This document shows, one piece after another, positions 25,561 through 40,854 of a DNA stretch of 64,000 bases. Source of the DNA: Batillaria attramentaria (taxonomy: Eukaryota > Mollusca > Gastropoda > Batillariidae). A model generated the notes under the pieces. It made no database searches. It worked only from the letters and a program-made list of their open reading frames with translations, and was not told the origin of the DNA. The translations under genes and the position numbers were made by a program. Each line of letters begins with the position of its first letter. Within the stretch, counting starts at the first letter, position 1. The stretch lies in assembly GCA_018292915.2 (NCBI GenBank), contig JACVVK020000481.1, forward strand, positions 392,501 to 456,500, given 5' to 3'.

Positions 25561-26595
25561 AAACAAATTCCATTGTAGTCGCTGTTACTGTAGTTGTTGA
25601 TGAATTTTGCATTGAGAACTTATTAACAGAACAGACGTTTTCTTTACAGGTGTAAATGGTAGAACCTATGTGATTAGCTGATCAGTGTATTCCATAATTG
25701 TTTTCTCTGTTTGTAGTTCCAAGAGCTGCTCTGCAGGGAACAGCTCCCGAACCGAATTGTCGATGGACCAATGGCCTAATCGACAAAGAATGTTGAGTCT
25801 TGAGTCTTGAGTCTGTTTCTCCCTTTCACAGCATGCAGTCAACAACTGAAGCATTCTCCCCCAAACGCGCAACCCTGACTTCAACTTGACATGATGACAA
25901 TCAGCAGAGCGTCGCTGGCACTGACCGGCACGCGTTGTTAGGCCTAGCACTGGCACGGCGACCATTTCAGCTTCCAGATGTGAATGGGACAAATAAAGGA
26001 GCCACAAGGACATCAATCGAAGACCACTTGTCCTCCCTGGAGCCCAGTATGGCCGGTCAGCTCTCACTACTTAAGTCTGGCTATATTGGACTAAAGGAAT
26101 TAGCCTCAAGCAATGGAGCTGACGAGCTTTGTGATTCAGATGGGGGAATCGGAACAACGCGGGCTAACGGGAGACATGGACATTTGAGCAACTGAGCCGG
26201 ACATTTTTTTTTTTTTTTAGCATTTCATATTTCACGCCTTTCCCTTCTTTTAAAATTCTGTTTTTAGTATTTTACAATGTAGGCACACATACAAAAAAGT
26301 AGACACACTATAGACAAATAAACAAGCGGACTGGGATAGGTGGATTCACGCAAAAGAAGACAAAATTAAGAACAGATACACAAACAAAAGACAAGAAAAA
26401 AGGGGAAAGGAAAAAAAAAAGTGAGACAAAGAAAGAGACCATGTATGGTTTTTTTTGTTTTTTTGTTTTGCAACCAGTATGATCCTCCACAATTTAACTT
26501 CTTTTCATTAAGACAAACAAAATAGTTGAAGGCAAGCACGCACCTAACACTTGTTTGTTTTGTTGTTTTTAGTGATTTCCACACGAAAGATGCCC
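25561..26595. other. Intergenic, nothing recognised
   Basis: No supported exons or repeats except short T- and A-runs. Open frames overlap on both strands without splice or codon evidence. Confidence 0.5.
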
Positions 26596-26596
26596 A

Positions 26597-26679
26597 TGTG
26601 TGTGTGTGTGTGTGTGTGGAGGGGGGGGGGCGGGGGCAGGGGAGGAGGTTAAACGTCACGACATGAGTGAAATCACACC

Positions 26680-26741
<62 letters not shown>
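26597..26741. repeat. (GT)n/G-run and (AC)n microsatellites
   Basis: (GT)n with G-runs at 26597-26640 and about 29 AC units at 26684-26741. Confidence 0.95.
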
Positions 26742-26744
<3 letters not shown>

Positions 26745-27562
26745 AAAAATAAAATGCACTGGTCGGAAAAGGGACTTTGCTTAAAACATGTACTTGCGGA
26801 CAATCTCCTTTCACAAAATTGTCGCAAGGCACACACGCCGCTCCACTGTTCCCGGAACAACCGTGACTAAAATCGCGCTGCGTATGAAGAGGTCAAGACA
26901 GCTAGACAATGCATGAAAGGGTTCATTAAATGGGTTCGGCTTTTGTTATAATCGATCACTTCAGTCGTCCATATGAAAATAATTCAGAAGATTCAACTTT
27001 GCTGAACCTATAACACACAAAACTACAGATCATATATTGCGAGTTTCATAGCTTGCCGGCTAAGACAACGACAAGAAAACGGATTTGTAAGAGGATAATT
27101 TGGAGATAGGCATTCTGTTCAGGTGGGTAGGTTCGTTGTTTCAGCATGTTTTGAAACTTACACTGTCGTCTTCTGTCACGATGTGTAACTGAGTGATATC
27201 CCTTGAAAATCATAACCAAGGTAGTATGGTGGAAATTTTTAGGAAAACACATTTTCGTAATTTAAAGAAAAAAATCCGAATAGAGAACAGCACCTTATCA
27301 ATCAAATCTGATGTCACAGCTATGACGTAAATTGTTGTTTTACGTGTACCTGACAAACGTCTGGCAGAACTGAAGGAGTACATCTCAGCACAAAATGACA
27401 AGTGATTGATGCATGGCTTGGAAATTTCAAAACATGCCAGTATGTGGGAAATAACAAAGTATTCATCTAAGGTAAAATTTTTCATTTAAAGTTTTGCATA
27501 TTGCTGATAAAGTTGTAAGTAGGCTTGTTTGGAAATTTTAAGATATAGAACCCATTGTCGGG

Positions 27563-27713
<151 letters not shown>

Positions 27714-27859
27714 CTGATCCAACAGATTCAGTGAATGAAAGTCAGACTAAGAAGCAAACGTACCAGAAACGGTTTACTTCATCTTTCAACTGCAACTCGA
27801 AGACACGTTCGTTTTGAACAAATCTTTCCAAGCTGTCGTCTTCAGCCAGAAACGTAGAA

Positions 27860-28181
27860 ATGTCGTCAAGAGAAAACCACACAGGCGACCGAGGTCAACA
27901 GAAAGAAACAACCAACAAAACAGAAAACCAAGAACAGAATGTTGACAACATCACTACACCCCCAGATGTCCATACTCCAACTCCCGACCGTAAGGAAGAG
28001 GCAACAGAGGATGGGTGGGGGTGGGTCGTGGTGTTTTCCTCCTTCGTTCTGTACATGCTGTTGGATGGCACCGGCTTCTCCATGGGTGTGTTGTTCAACG
28101 CCCTTCAGGACGCCTTTGGCAGCAGTAATTCGCGAACCGCTTGGCTGGCTTCTGCTTTCATTGGCACTTACTCCCTAGTTG
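27860..28181 (+). CDS. Transporter exon 1
   Basis: Encodes residues 1-107 plus one base of codon 108: a hydrophilic, Asn/Thr/Gln-rich N-terminus of about 50 residues, then TM1 and most of TM2. The donor is GGTAAGT at 28181-28187 with GT at 28182. The frame stays open past the donor into the intron, so the true end is set by the splice site and by continuity with exon 2. Confidence 0.92.
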
Positions 28182-29830
28182 GTAAGTTTTCTCATGTGGC
28201 TATACTCGTTCATTGGAGTTTGGTTTGGTGAGTAAGGTGTCGATGGGTTAATAATAATTTTCCTCGTGGGTTAGAATTTGGTACTGGTTTTTACCCTCGG
28301 TAAATTGAGTCAAATTTCACGTGCAGACTTCTCAGCCCCCCCCCCCCCCCCCCCCCCCCCCCATCTTCTCCCCCTCCCACCCTCTCCCTTCCACCACCCG
28401 ACCTTCTTTTTTCGTCACAGTGTTAGCCATTGCGAGGATACTCGTTCCTCCTGAGGTGATAGTCTGCCCTGCCGACATGTACTGATACGACATAATTGTA
28501 CTGTGGCAGAGAACTGTACTAATTAGGTGAATGGATACCCTGGGCCACCGTGGCTTCATGGTCGTGGAGGATGTAGACACCTTCCTCCTATAGTGAAAAC
28601 AACCTCTGCGCCACCGCAGCTACAGCGTCATACTCATGCTTAATAATTAGCATAAATTTCGTGCAGGCCCGGTGGCAAGTGCAAGCGTACGTAGGTTTGG
28701 ATGTCGCGCTGTGGCCATGTTTGGGTCTGCTTTTGCCGCTGTCTTCATCTTCGTCAGTAGCTTCAGTCCCTCCATCACTGTCGTCATCATCACTTTCGGG
28801 TTCTTAGCAGGTAAGCAGGTAAAGTAAATCCACCTTTGGCAAGCTTCGAAAATCTCTTCCGTAACACAGTTAAAGGTCTGCAATCCGCTCAACATTAAGC
28901 CATAAACAGTGCGCAAAAAGCTATCCGACTATGCAAAATGCACAATCAACTCTGTCACAGTTACAGAGTTGTCAGCGTCCTCGAAACCCCCATAAAAGCC
29001 AAGGGCAACCTGATTTCACAGCTCAGTTTGCGTTTTGACACTGAGCGAGAAAGATCTCAGTGGCTCGTCTTCTCGTGCAGCACCCAACGCCCACTAGACG
29101 CTGTAGCGATGTGTCTCGCTCACTGTCCCAAAAGCACAAGGAAGTCACGGCAAACTCACGCTCTGGTTTTTATAAGGGTCTCCGAAGTGCTGAAAAGTCT
29201 GCAACTGTGGCAGAGTTGCCTGCATTATGCACAGTCGCAGGAGTAGCAGTTTTAAAAAGTACAGTGTTCGCGGTTTTTTGTTGTGATTGAAGACCTTTAA
29301 ACCTTGCGATGTCGGTCGTCCATAAGAACTGATGATCGGATTCGCGTGCAGGTAAAGTCTAAGTCGTGGTCAAGACGTTCAGGATTAAGCATGACCAACA
29401 GGTTTTACAAATTAACATCTGTGTAGTACATTTCGCAGGCGACAGAATGCAGTCAGAACAATGACGTTGGAAACAGACTGTATCTCTTTAAGGCCCATGC
29501 AAAACTTGAACTCGCAGTGTGACTTGGAATCCTCAGATCACAAACCGCCACTTCAAGCCACAATAATGTAATCTGCAGCGGTCTCGGGCCTGGCTGGAAG
29601 GCCCGCGCCTTGCGTAAGTGGCTTGAAGTGGCTCCTACTGGTGTTCAGTGGTTTGTCATTAGAAAGGGCGGGCAGTGGCTTGTCGGGTCGGGCTAGAGAT
29701 GTACAAACTTTGGTGAGAGTTTCAGTCAAAGGGACAGAACTGTCCCCAGCAGAGGCACTGGTTTCCTCATGGCTCAATGGAAGTAGGCCTGTAGGTCGGT
29801 TACGACTGATTATCTGCTGATTTGGTTTTG

Positions 29831-29861
<31 letters not shown>

Positions 29862-30477
29862 TGTCATCCAAGGCTTTGGTATGGGTTTCAATCACGTCGC
29901 CTCCGTCGTTAGCGTCGGGCACCTCTTTACGCGACGCAGAGCCTTAGCCACAGGGATCGTTTGCTGCGGAGGAGGCATCGGAACGTTCGCCTTTGCGCCT
30001 TTGTTCGACTTCCTGCTGAAAGAATACGGCTGGAGGGGAACCTTGTGGATTCATTCCGCCATTGTGCTGAACGGAATACTTTTCAGCTTTGCTTACCGCT
30101 GCGACCAGACACGAACCTCGACCACTCTCGACATAAACAAAGAACGCAGCGTATGTAACACTGACGGTGATTCGCAGATACGAGTTAAAGATGGCGCCGC
30201 AAATACGCATCAGATTCACTCAACTGAACAAGCTACTGTGACAGCTGATGAGAAGGGGCGATCTACAGAGAGAAGTGGGAAAAACAACCACGTCACTGCT
30301 AGATATTCGGAGCCTGGTCCCGAGGGGAGGGAAAGCCAGTGCTGCAGAACAAACCAGTTTGTGCGGTCTGTGTTCGGGTCCTTTGATGTGTCTTTGATGA
30401 AGAGCCCTGTATTTCTTCCCTATTGGTTTTCCGTCTTCTTGTGGACAGCTGGTAAACCACACACACGAGCACGCGCG

Positions 30478-30514
<37 letters not shown>

Positions 30515-30671
30515 GCACGCACGCATACGAACGCACGCAAGCGCACACACACTATTGTTGTTGTTGTTGTGGTTGTGGTTGTTGTTGTTGTTGTTGTTCT
30601 TGTTCCTGCTGCTGCTGCTGCTGCTGATGATGATGATGATTGTTGTGTTGTTGTTGCTGCTACTGATGATG

Positions 30672-30710
<39 letters not shown>

Positions 30711-31841
30711 GCTGCTGCTGCTGCTGCTGATTGTTGTTGTTGTTGTTTTACTTGTTTTGTTGATTTTATTGCTTCATTGTTTGTTGTGGTTCAATATGTT
30801 TGCTGTTTGTTTGTTTGTTTCTTTTTCCTACCCTTAGGACTGTATATACCCCCCACGTTCTTACCTCCCCTGGCCCACGACCTTGGCATTGACTCCACAC
30901 GTGCAGCCTTCCTTGTGTCCATCATCGGCATAACGAACACCGTGGGTCGGGTCATCGTGGGCTTTGTATCAGACCAGCCGTGGGGCAATTCCTTCGCCAT
31001 CAACTGTGGGGCGCTAGTGGTCTGTGGGGTGGCCACCAGCTTGGTTCCTTTTCTCAACACCTTCCCGTTACTGGCGGCCTATTCTGCAGTGTTCGGCAGC
31101 TGTATCAGTAAGGAACATTTTTTTTAGGTGATGTTGCTGTAAGAATATATACCTCCTACGATGCTTGTGTTGGAGGTGGTATAGTGCATTTGGTAATCCA
31201 GTCGGATTTTCGGAAATATTTTGTGTAAAACTGATTTTGTGAACATACGTTGGAAACAGATATTTTAAAAACCTATTTTCTTTAAATCTATGTGTCCATG
31301 CTGTCCATTCGTTGCTGTGTCCTGCAGGTCAAATAATACAAATGCACAAAACTTCAAAATGCCTGTATATTTGCTATTTGTCTCAGGCATCATAGTCACC
31401 CCTAAAACTGCTCCAGAAACAAAAATTACCATGCACAGACCATTCAAGGGCACGTACCTGCCAGAAGTTTAAAAACACTGTGACTGTCTCCTTTCCGTTC
31501 AGGCCTCACTGGAGTAATGCTAGTCTACTTTCTGTTTAGGCCACACAGCCACCTCACCCAAATCCACTGATGTCAGCTTTGCCTCTATTGTGCGCAGACA
31601 GTCCCAGCTTCACAGTTTGCTTCTTCTTGCTACCCTCTGGCATGTACCTTGCCCTACCAAATACAAAAAAAAAAAATCACGAAAATCACGCTTTTTCGTG
31701 ACAACAAAAATCACTACAAACTAGCACACTCGCACAACAGGGTACTTAATAATAATAATAAAGGGTATTTGTGGCGCCCCATCTCGCAAGAGCTCAGGGC
31801 GCGTACATAAACATAACATAAAAACAGCGTATATAACTTAC

Positions 31842-31896
<55 letters not shown>

Positions 31897-32591
31897 ATTT
31901 TTTTGCAGGTGCCATGCAGAGATGGAGGGGGGGGGGTTGGTTCTACTGCATGGAGAAAAGATGTGTTTTAAGTTGAGATTTAAAGGCTCTATACGCAGAA
32001 CGTGGCTATGACAAGCATACTATAGCGTGTGGAAAAAAATTCATCGAATGCGAGTAATTTGTGCATCAGAATCAGTCACTTGGGTCACAAAATAGCGTCT
32101 GAGACCGTTGTGGTGTCTCGGGTCGGCACATGTGTCGCTCTGGAAGCTTGTTTTGTCATCGCGTTCGAAGCAGACGCCAGTGAAGCTTTAGGCCGGGGAC
32201 ACCGAGACCACAGTGACGTCACATCCTTTAGCGCGCGCTGCCTGAAGGATTTTCATATAACAAATCCGGCAAACAGGGTCCGTGAGCGCCCTGCGACCGG
32301 TCATGCGCGACCCGCGCAAGGTCAAAGGCGGCGGGCGACAGGTCGAAATTGATCATGGGCGACGGGCAGCGATCGGCGACTGACTATAACCCACCCGGTA
32401 GGTGGCCGCGACCGGTCACGGACGGCAGGCGACTGGCTATACACGACCCGCGCATGGTCATGAGCGGCGTGCGGCGTTCCAAATTTGGTCATGAGCGACG
32501 GGCGGCGAACGGCGACTGATTATACCGTACCTTCTCACTGCCGCTGGTAAGTTGCTGCCTATTGCCACATGTCAATCAACCTAGTCTGAGG

Positions 32592-32631
<40 letters not shown>

Positions 32632-33965
32632 GTCCTGTATGTCTGTTTGCTAGTCTGGTGAACAAATCCGAAAATGTATTCCCACTGGCGGTATGCAAAT
32701 GAGTTTTGTCTGAGTGTGCCATTGGCTATACCACGAACCAATTGTCCAGTCACCACGCGAGCCAAGCCGGGCTGTATGTCACTGGGTTATCTCCAGTGGT
32801 TGTATGCAAATGAGTACATGTATAATCGCATCGCGTACATGCTCAGTTCCGCTGGTAAGTTGCTGCCCATTGCCGCATATCAATTAACCTAGTCTGAGGC
32901 CCACTGTATGACAACTGAACATGTCAATGAGCCAGTTGCAATGTTATGTCCTTGTCTATTATATCTGGCGTCTCCACACGCTAGCCTAACCGATCAACGC
33001 CGCCAACTGACTGGCCACCTATTGTTTGTGTCAACACTCCAGCCTAGGGCAGCATTAACATGGGAGGTTACACGCTGTGCACGTTGCGAGGACACAAGCC
33101 ATCTACCGTTTGAAGCACAGAAACAGCAGATGGGCGCGTTGACATACATGTATTTTTTTTCTTTGCCTAAATCTAAATATCTTGCGATTTAATTGTAGTT
33201 TTCTCGTTGCCCCGTATTTGATATTACCCATACGTTAAACTCGCACCCCCCCCCCCCCCCCCCCCCCCCGCCCCCCAGACACACCCTTTTAATTGTACGG
33301 GTCGCCTATGGTCAGTAGCTTATGAGCAATTTTTATCAGTCGCCAGCCGCTAATGACCAACCGTGAGTCGCCTATGACCAGCCGCCGGTAGTTCATGGCC
33401 AGTCGCCCATGACCAGTCGCTCACAACACTCACACGTCGCCCATGACCAACCCGTGGGTCGCCTATGACCAGCCGCCGGTAGTTCATGGCCAGTCGCCCA
33501 TGACCAGTCGCTCATGACCAGTCGCTCACAACACTCACACGTCGCCCATGACCAATTTCGACCTGTCGCCCGCCGCCTTTGACCTTGCGCGGGGCGCGCA
33601 TGACCGGTCGCGGGGCGCTCACGGACCCTGTTTGCCGATTTGTTACCTCGGATTTTGTTGGTGGGCTGGCCGCCTACGTGCGATCACGGTAAGCTTTATT
33701 CCACATTTTCATAATTTTGATAACATTCACGCATTGATTTCCAATCTTTGACATTCCAGTTTGGATTTCTGTGACCATTGTTGTAAGTTTTGTAGGCTGC
33801 ATTGGGTCAGCTAGCGCATCGTTGACTCGTTGACAGGATACCAAAGGCAAAGAATGAAAGATCAGTGTTGATCGATAACGCTTCCCATGATCTTCAAACT
33901 AGTTTACTTTATGAATCATCCTTCCTTTCCGTGGCTCAAAATAAGCGCACCAGTTGATAAATTCA

Positions 33966-34008
<43 letters not shown>

Positions 34009-37000
34009 CGGTGTGAGGAGAGGGATGTAGGGAGGAATACGAGGTTGATTTTATTTCCAGTCACACTCACACCATCAGAGCCCGGAGAGGGAGAGAACGA
34101 AATTAAAATTTTGCCTACTAGTAACTAAGTCCTTGTAGTCGGTGTCTGATTCACCATAAAATGTGCTTCAGATTATACAAGCTGGTTGTTTTACAGTTTG
34201 CTTTTTTTTTTTTTGCTGTTGTACTTGTAGGAGAAGGGAGTGCATGTATCACCAGCATGCTTGCATGGGGCAGAGGTGCTGCAGCATTAGGAGCACGTAC
34301 TGTGGCAGCAATGCTGGAGGAAAGACGAGAACAGTTGAAGGTAAGACATTACACACTCGTCTTATTTTCAATATCCCTGAATAGCAAAAAGTAGGATACC
34401 ATTACTCTTTTCTCTCTGCCAAACACATGCCCATGTGTGTGCACAGTGTAGTGTTTAATCACTGTGTTGAAGGTAAGCCATCCTGAAGTCCCAGTTTTAA
34501 GATGAAAAGGTTGGTATCTTGTAGCTGAGATTAAAAGGTTGAAATAATAACAGGACAACAGGTTAGAATTTTTGATTACTGTAATAGGAGAGAGAGAGAG
34601 CCCTCACCCAGTGACAACACATAACTAAAATGCTTGTGGATTGTATATTTCACTATTTTCAGAAGACAATGGACAAGATGGAGACAAGAAGACTGAAGGG
34701 GATGACGGTAGACATGATTGAGGCACAGCCAGGCCTCATACCAGTATTCAGCCTTCTGGAGCTGTAGGAGGGGCAGCCAGGTGGCCACAGCCCTATGCCT
34801 CATTCTGGCCAGTCCTCCTGGTGCACTTTTGTCTCCTGCAGAAACATGCCATCCGATGCTGAACTTGGAACGTCTCTGCTGTGGTTATGGTCAATGCCAA
34901 TTTTTGCTCCCAGTAGGTACTTCCTCTACCTACTTCCTCATTAAAAGTAAACTGGTATTATTAAACTATGAAACACGTAGAACTTTGCACCAGTGAAAAT
35001 CTTACACCTGTCCCCTCATGCAAATGCATAATTATGCCTGAAATTTACGACCAAAACATAAAATTTACTTGTTGGTCCGTGTTATTCTGTTTCCTATCTC
35101 TTTTCACAGTTGAAAATAACAGACCTTACTCAGAAATACTCTTCTTATTTTAGGAAATCCAGTACCTGATTTTGGACAGGATGGTTCTGCAGCTGTCACA
35201 GATAATGAGGCGAGACATGCTTGTCTGCAATGGCAAAGATGACGAGCGCAAAGCTAACCACCATGCTGTGTACAGGCAGTTCCTCATGTGGAGGCATGGT
35301 CTAGGTGCAGGAGACAGGCGGGTCATCCCCACGTGTGTTGGTGATTCGGGATCACTATCCTCACCCTATCAACCACTACACAGGGTTTATCCCATCGAGG
35401 CTGAACTAGACTGTTGGTTTGAACACTAACTTCACTGATGTTGCTTGTTTCTGCCATTTCCATGCAGCTTACATGCTGCATATAGTGATATACACACCTT
35501 AGTAATGGAGCACCATGTTGGTAGCACTAATAATCACTCATGTTCATAGAAATGTAGTAAATGCTGACCACATGGGTGGTATTGTCGTGGTTTGTTTTTC
35601 TCTCTTTCTCTGTCTTCAAGAAGCTAAAAGGAGAGTGCTGACTGTAGACTTTCTGCATCAATCATGAGCAATGTATGTAGATGAACTTTATATCAAAAGC
35701 CTTGTGTCCTTGTAAAAGTGGACCAGAAGAATAATGGACAAAAAGAGCGAACACTTTTCTTTCATGTGTACGTTTTTTATTTATGTAACACTAAAAGTGA
35801 GAAAATACCCCTTTTTGTCTTTGAGTTCCTCAGACTTGCGAAGAAAAAAAGATGTGTATGACTTTGGTTATTTGATTATGTATTTTTTTAGAAGCAAAAA
35901 CAAACAATTTTGAGTTGTAGATGCACTGGAACTGCAGAAAATGGACAGAAGCAATGCATGTTTGGTACATGTTCACAATACACCTTGGCTGAAGATGCTG
36001 AAGCTATTCTTGTACATTCGTGTTTGTGATACAGCGAGAGATGTATTGAACTGAGTCAAAAGGTAGTATTACATAGTAATAATAATAAAATTAATACAGT
36101 AACAGAGGGTTTTTACAAAAAGCCTCCCTTCTACAGCAGCTCTGGATGCTTTACAAGCATTGAGTGCTAAGAATTGTTGTGATCTGATCTACACTGATTG
36201 CTTTCAACACACCATCAAAATAGGCCTTCTGTAACTAGACAAAAACAACAAACAAACAAAAAGAACTCAACTGTCAGGAAGGGCATGAGAAAGAAATATT
36301 GAAATTGACAAAAATGACCACATAAAAAAGCAGTTTTCCATAATATTGTAAACTTCTCCCTTCTTCGCTGTCGGTGTTGTTTGGCTCACCTACACGCCAT
36401 CGGTCTTTCTCACGCAACTCACACACACACCACACACCAATTCAATGTTTAGTTGTTCAGGATGGCCATTATTATTCACTCGATTTCCTCTTTTTGTCCG
36501 GATGCAACAGTTACAATTTCAATGTCAGAGTACAATACATAGTTGTTAGAATGACAGCAAAGTAATTACAATATGTATAAGTCATGCACAAGCACAGAAG
36601 TAGATTTTAGGAAGTAGCACAGCTGTATGATGACAGTACTGATGTACAGCACAACTATGCACAACTGTAAGGCTTTGAAAATGAGCAAAAGCAGAATGCA
36701 CAAATTCATTTCTCAAAGCGTGATATTTCGGACTGAACAAGTTGTTTTGATGGTGGATATTCTACAGGCGCCAGCGTAGTTGAAATCCTCCAAAGGTCTG
36801 AGGCTTTGCCACATGCCCTGTCTGTCAGCTAGCCTCATTTTCACAGCTGAAAGTTCACGGTCCCGAATGTGTGGGTACATCTTCCTCTCCTTCTCTGGGA
36901 AGACCATCTCCCTGTCTTCTTGCTGAAGCATCTGTGGTATCTGAAAAACCGTAGGAATCATTTCTTGTCAACTGCTAGTGCTATCATGATGAAATTCAGT

Positions 37001-37884
37001 TGGATACTCTAGCTGTATGTGCTAATATAAAGCTCGATATCTATCAGTGTCACTGAAACGTGAACTTTGTGACAAAACAACAGCTATGCCAGTTTCAATG
37101 GACACACGTATACATCATTGCTGGGGTGAAACTGATGAAAATGTCTTTAAAAAAAAAAGAAAAAAAAAGGGGGGGGGGGGGGGCGACGACAACATGTTAA
37201 CAACATGCTCCAGAAATATGGGGGAGGGTCCTGAACTGTCAATATTATCCAACCTCACCTCACATGTCAATAACCTAAGCACACAACTGCCCAAATTTTT
37301 TTTTTTTTTTTTTTTTTTTTTGGGGGGGGGGGGGGGTTGATTTCCCCAAAATTATTGGGCAGAAATCTGCCCTGAGGTGGAAGAGTGCCATCCATGTCTT
37401 TGTGCAGACAACTGAATCATGCAACGCTACTTACACTGGCTCCCTTTCCTGTTGGTCCATATGCCCCGTCACTGTGGATGTTGTGGTCCAGAGCAGGTTT
37501 CGCACATGATACACCCATTTGCACAATACATCAGTGTGTGCTGATGAAACACCTCCAGTGCAGCCGTGCGCCTGTTCAAAAATGAATGGATAATGCACTG
37601 GCTTTTGTACATGTGTATAGTATGCTATTTTCTATCCCCTACCACCACCCCACCCCTGAATCCACCCCCTTTCTTCTCTTGTGACTTGCAGCAAAGAGAA
37701 AACAGGTGATACCCACTCAAACACATGCCTATGATTTTCATAAAATTAAGCATAGTCCAGCGTACTGTACCAGTACTGTCTCATACAAGAAGGTGGATGA
37801 AAATGCACATTCCAGAAATTAAAAACAAAACCAGATGAAAATGCCTGATGCCAATATTTACTCTTATAGTGAGCATGGATGAAA

Positions 37885-37926
<42 letters not shown>

Positions 37927-39522
37927 AAGCCTTTACCTAGAATGATAGGTGATTGTCCCGGGAAAGAGTTCAGTACACTATGCTGGTGGTCAGCCCAGTG
38001 GCCACCTATGGTAGATTCCAGATAGGTGCGCTGGATCCCATGGAAAACACAGTCCAGGGAACTTTAGACTTAGCGTCCATGCCCACAGCCCCAGCGTACA
38101 GTAGTCATTTCCTGACAGTAAATAAAATCATTCAAGCAAGACTCTCATCTACTGAATATCCACAGTGCTATAAACTAAAAATAATACTAGTAACAATGAT
38201 TAAAAAAAGTCATCTGAAGACAGGTCAGTACATGTAGCACATGAAGTAAAACTAAAAGGCGAGGGAGCTCCATCTAAAAAATCAACAAGCTAGTTCCCAG
38301 TTCTGGTGTCTAATTAAATGGTGTCGAGTAGTCTACATGCAACTGAGAGCACACGTGAACAAGGGTAATTCATCTTCCTCCTCAACACTTTTCAAGCGTA
38401 CTTTTCATATAACTTGATGACAAAACACCAGTTTACCATTTACAGTAGAAAGAAAAGGTTTTGTGCAAGTTATTAGTTATTAAAAATTTAATGCAAGTTG
38501 TTGGTGACAGGGGATGGTATGGTTGTATTTCATAATAAGCAAACTCATTACTTCATTATTTGCTTTATCATTCATTATAATGATTCAAGAACTGAATAAC
38601 AACTTACAGTATAGCTGTCAAGTGGAAGTAAGGCTCATAGTCAGGATCATCAACATCACATGGATCTTCTTCCTCCTCCTTTCTTCTACTGTCACCTAAG
38701 TGGAATGCCTATGATGAAAGAAGGCATTCCTCAACTGAAACTGAAAAAACTGCCATGTAAAGAACCTACACACAATGGGCATAGTGAGTGAAAAAAAAAC
38801 CAATGATCTCTTAGTGAAACTTGGGCTAAGTCGCTCGTAACTGTTCTGAGCTAGACCAGCAACAAGGTCACTGGGTACACAAACTGACCCCCCCCCCCCT
38901 CAGTCAACTATCACAATGACTACTATATGCTGTTGTTTTCTTTTCATTTTTCGACTTGTGCACCTGGAAAGACAATCTGAATGTTCCACAAAAGGGATAA
39001 CCCCAAAGTGATATTTTGACAATCTTTACAAATTACATGCTTCGTCTATGTAGAAAATGCATGTACAAGAATGCACACACAGTAATGTAACTCTCCTTCA
39101 GTTATGATTCACATATATGACTTCATTCTAACAGACCTCTTTCTTCGGTCCTGCTTATTAACATAAACAAAAATATGCACCAGCATCTTGCTCACTCAAA
39201 TGGGTCCATGAATGAATCTTGACAGGAGATTCTTCCTTGCTGTCCTCCCAGACTTGGTAGTCACAGGCTCTGGAGGCAGTATCTACCTTCTGTAAAGAAC
39301 CACACATGTATTGCTTCAACTTACAGACGTCAGTGTACATGTACTGCATGAACACATCTCACAGTAAACATGATCAGTTGAAGTAAAATGAAAAAAAAAT
39401 GTAGGGTAGGTGAGGCTGTTGTTTTTGTTTTCTTTTCCTGTAAATCACTAAATGTTTGTGTCACTGTTGTAGTGGTAAGGCCAACCTCCCACAAACACAC
39501 ACTTGAATGAAATTTAAAAACG

Positions 39523-39565
<43 letters not shown>

Positions 39566-40643
39566 TATGATTATGTGACGTGATGAGAATACAATTACAT
39601 GTAGTAACACTGAAAACCTTAGAAACCCTAATCCAAAGAAACACCATAGAAGATATCACTTACTTGTGACATGTTGACTTGCCCTCTTTTTTACCCAAAG
39701 TTGGCTGATTTCTTGCTGTCTGCTTGTGAGTGTGACTGCAAGCACAAAGGTGATTATCATCAGGCAACTAAGAGACTTGGTACACTACAGTGCACTAACA
39801 CAAGCACACCTTGCCTCACTGAGCTTATCACAGCTGAGAGAGTTCTGTCAGCAACTGACAGTGGCTCAAAACCTGCACTAGTTCCCAACCAAAGTAAACC
39901 AACCTCATAAAACTAACATGTACAGTAAGATTAGACAAGAAATTCAGAACACAGCCCTTCACTTACATTGATGCCACTGGCATTTCTTCCTCACTCTGTT
40001 AGGTTCCCACGCCAGACCATCTGATTACCACCACTGGCAGTGGCACTGTCAAAAGGGAAAAGAGACAACTTATTGCAACAAACATTATCATACATGTGTT
40101 CTCACTGTTTTGTCTGAGAGGATATTCTTGGAATAATACATGTGGCTATCAAAGCATACGCATGCATAACTCTGACAATAAAAAAAAACAAAAAAAAAAC
40201 AGTATAAAAGCATACTGTATAGCACGCAAGTAGTCACCCACTACCAGTGTCACTATTATAGTGCGTCATGATAAATACAACTTCACAGTATCTGATGAAG
40301 TACATGTACCTGTCAGAATTTGCTGAGATTTCTGAAATTGCAGGAGTAAACACCTACCCTTGCAAAGATGCTTCCAGCTGCCAGCTAGGGTTGATGTGCT
40401 GCGTCCTAGCTGTTGGAACCAGAAGTTCCCTCGCCACTTCAGGTGGATCCGTCCCAAACTGGAAACTATAAACATCCCCCCCAACCTATCAATACTGAAT
40501 AAATCATCATTTACAAAAAACAACAACAACAAAAAAAACAACAAGAAGAAAACATGAAAAGCAATTATAAAACAGCCAATTTATACTATGACATTTAATT
40601 TTCATCTGTACATTAATTGGTATACAAGCTTGGTGGAATTAAA

Positions 40644-40682
<39 letters not shown>

Positions 40683-40795
40683 TATATGTATATAATTTTT
40701 TGCAATTTGACCTGTGCAATTCGACGACAAACTACTGAAACAAAAAGTGTGCTAACCTGCATGGGTGGCGGCTGTAGAGATCTTGACGAAAGTAC

Positions 40796-40854
<59 letters not shown>

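Noticed and set aside
28647..28916. Minus-strand 89-codon ORF over transporter exon 2
   Set aside because: Shadow of the + strand exon, which is supported by splice sites and family sequence.
30452..30627. Continuation of the exon 3 frame past 30451
   Set aside because: A good GT donor at 30452 and phase-matched continuation at 30838 give transporter sequence; the read-through is only repeat-encoded.
39671..39910. Plus-strand 79-codon Cys-containing ORF
   Set aside because: No acceptor/donor context or family motif, and it lies opposite the minus-strand transposase remnant.
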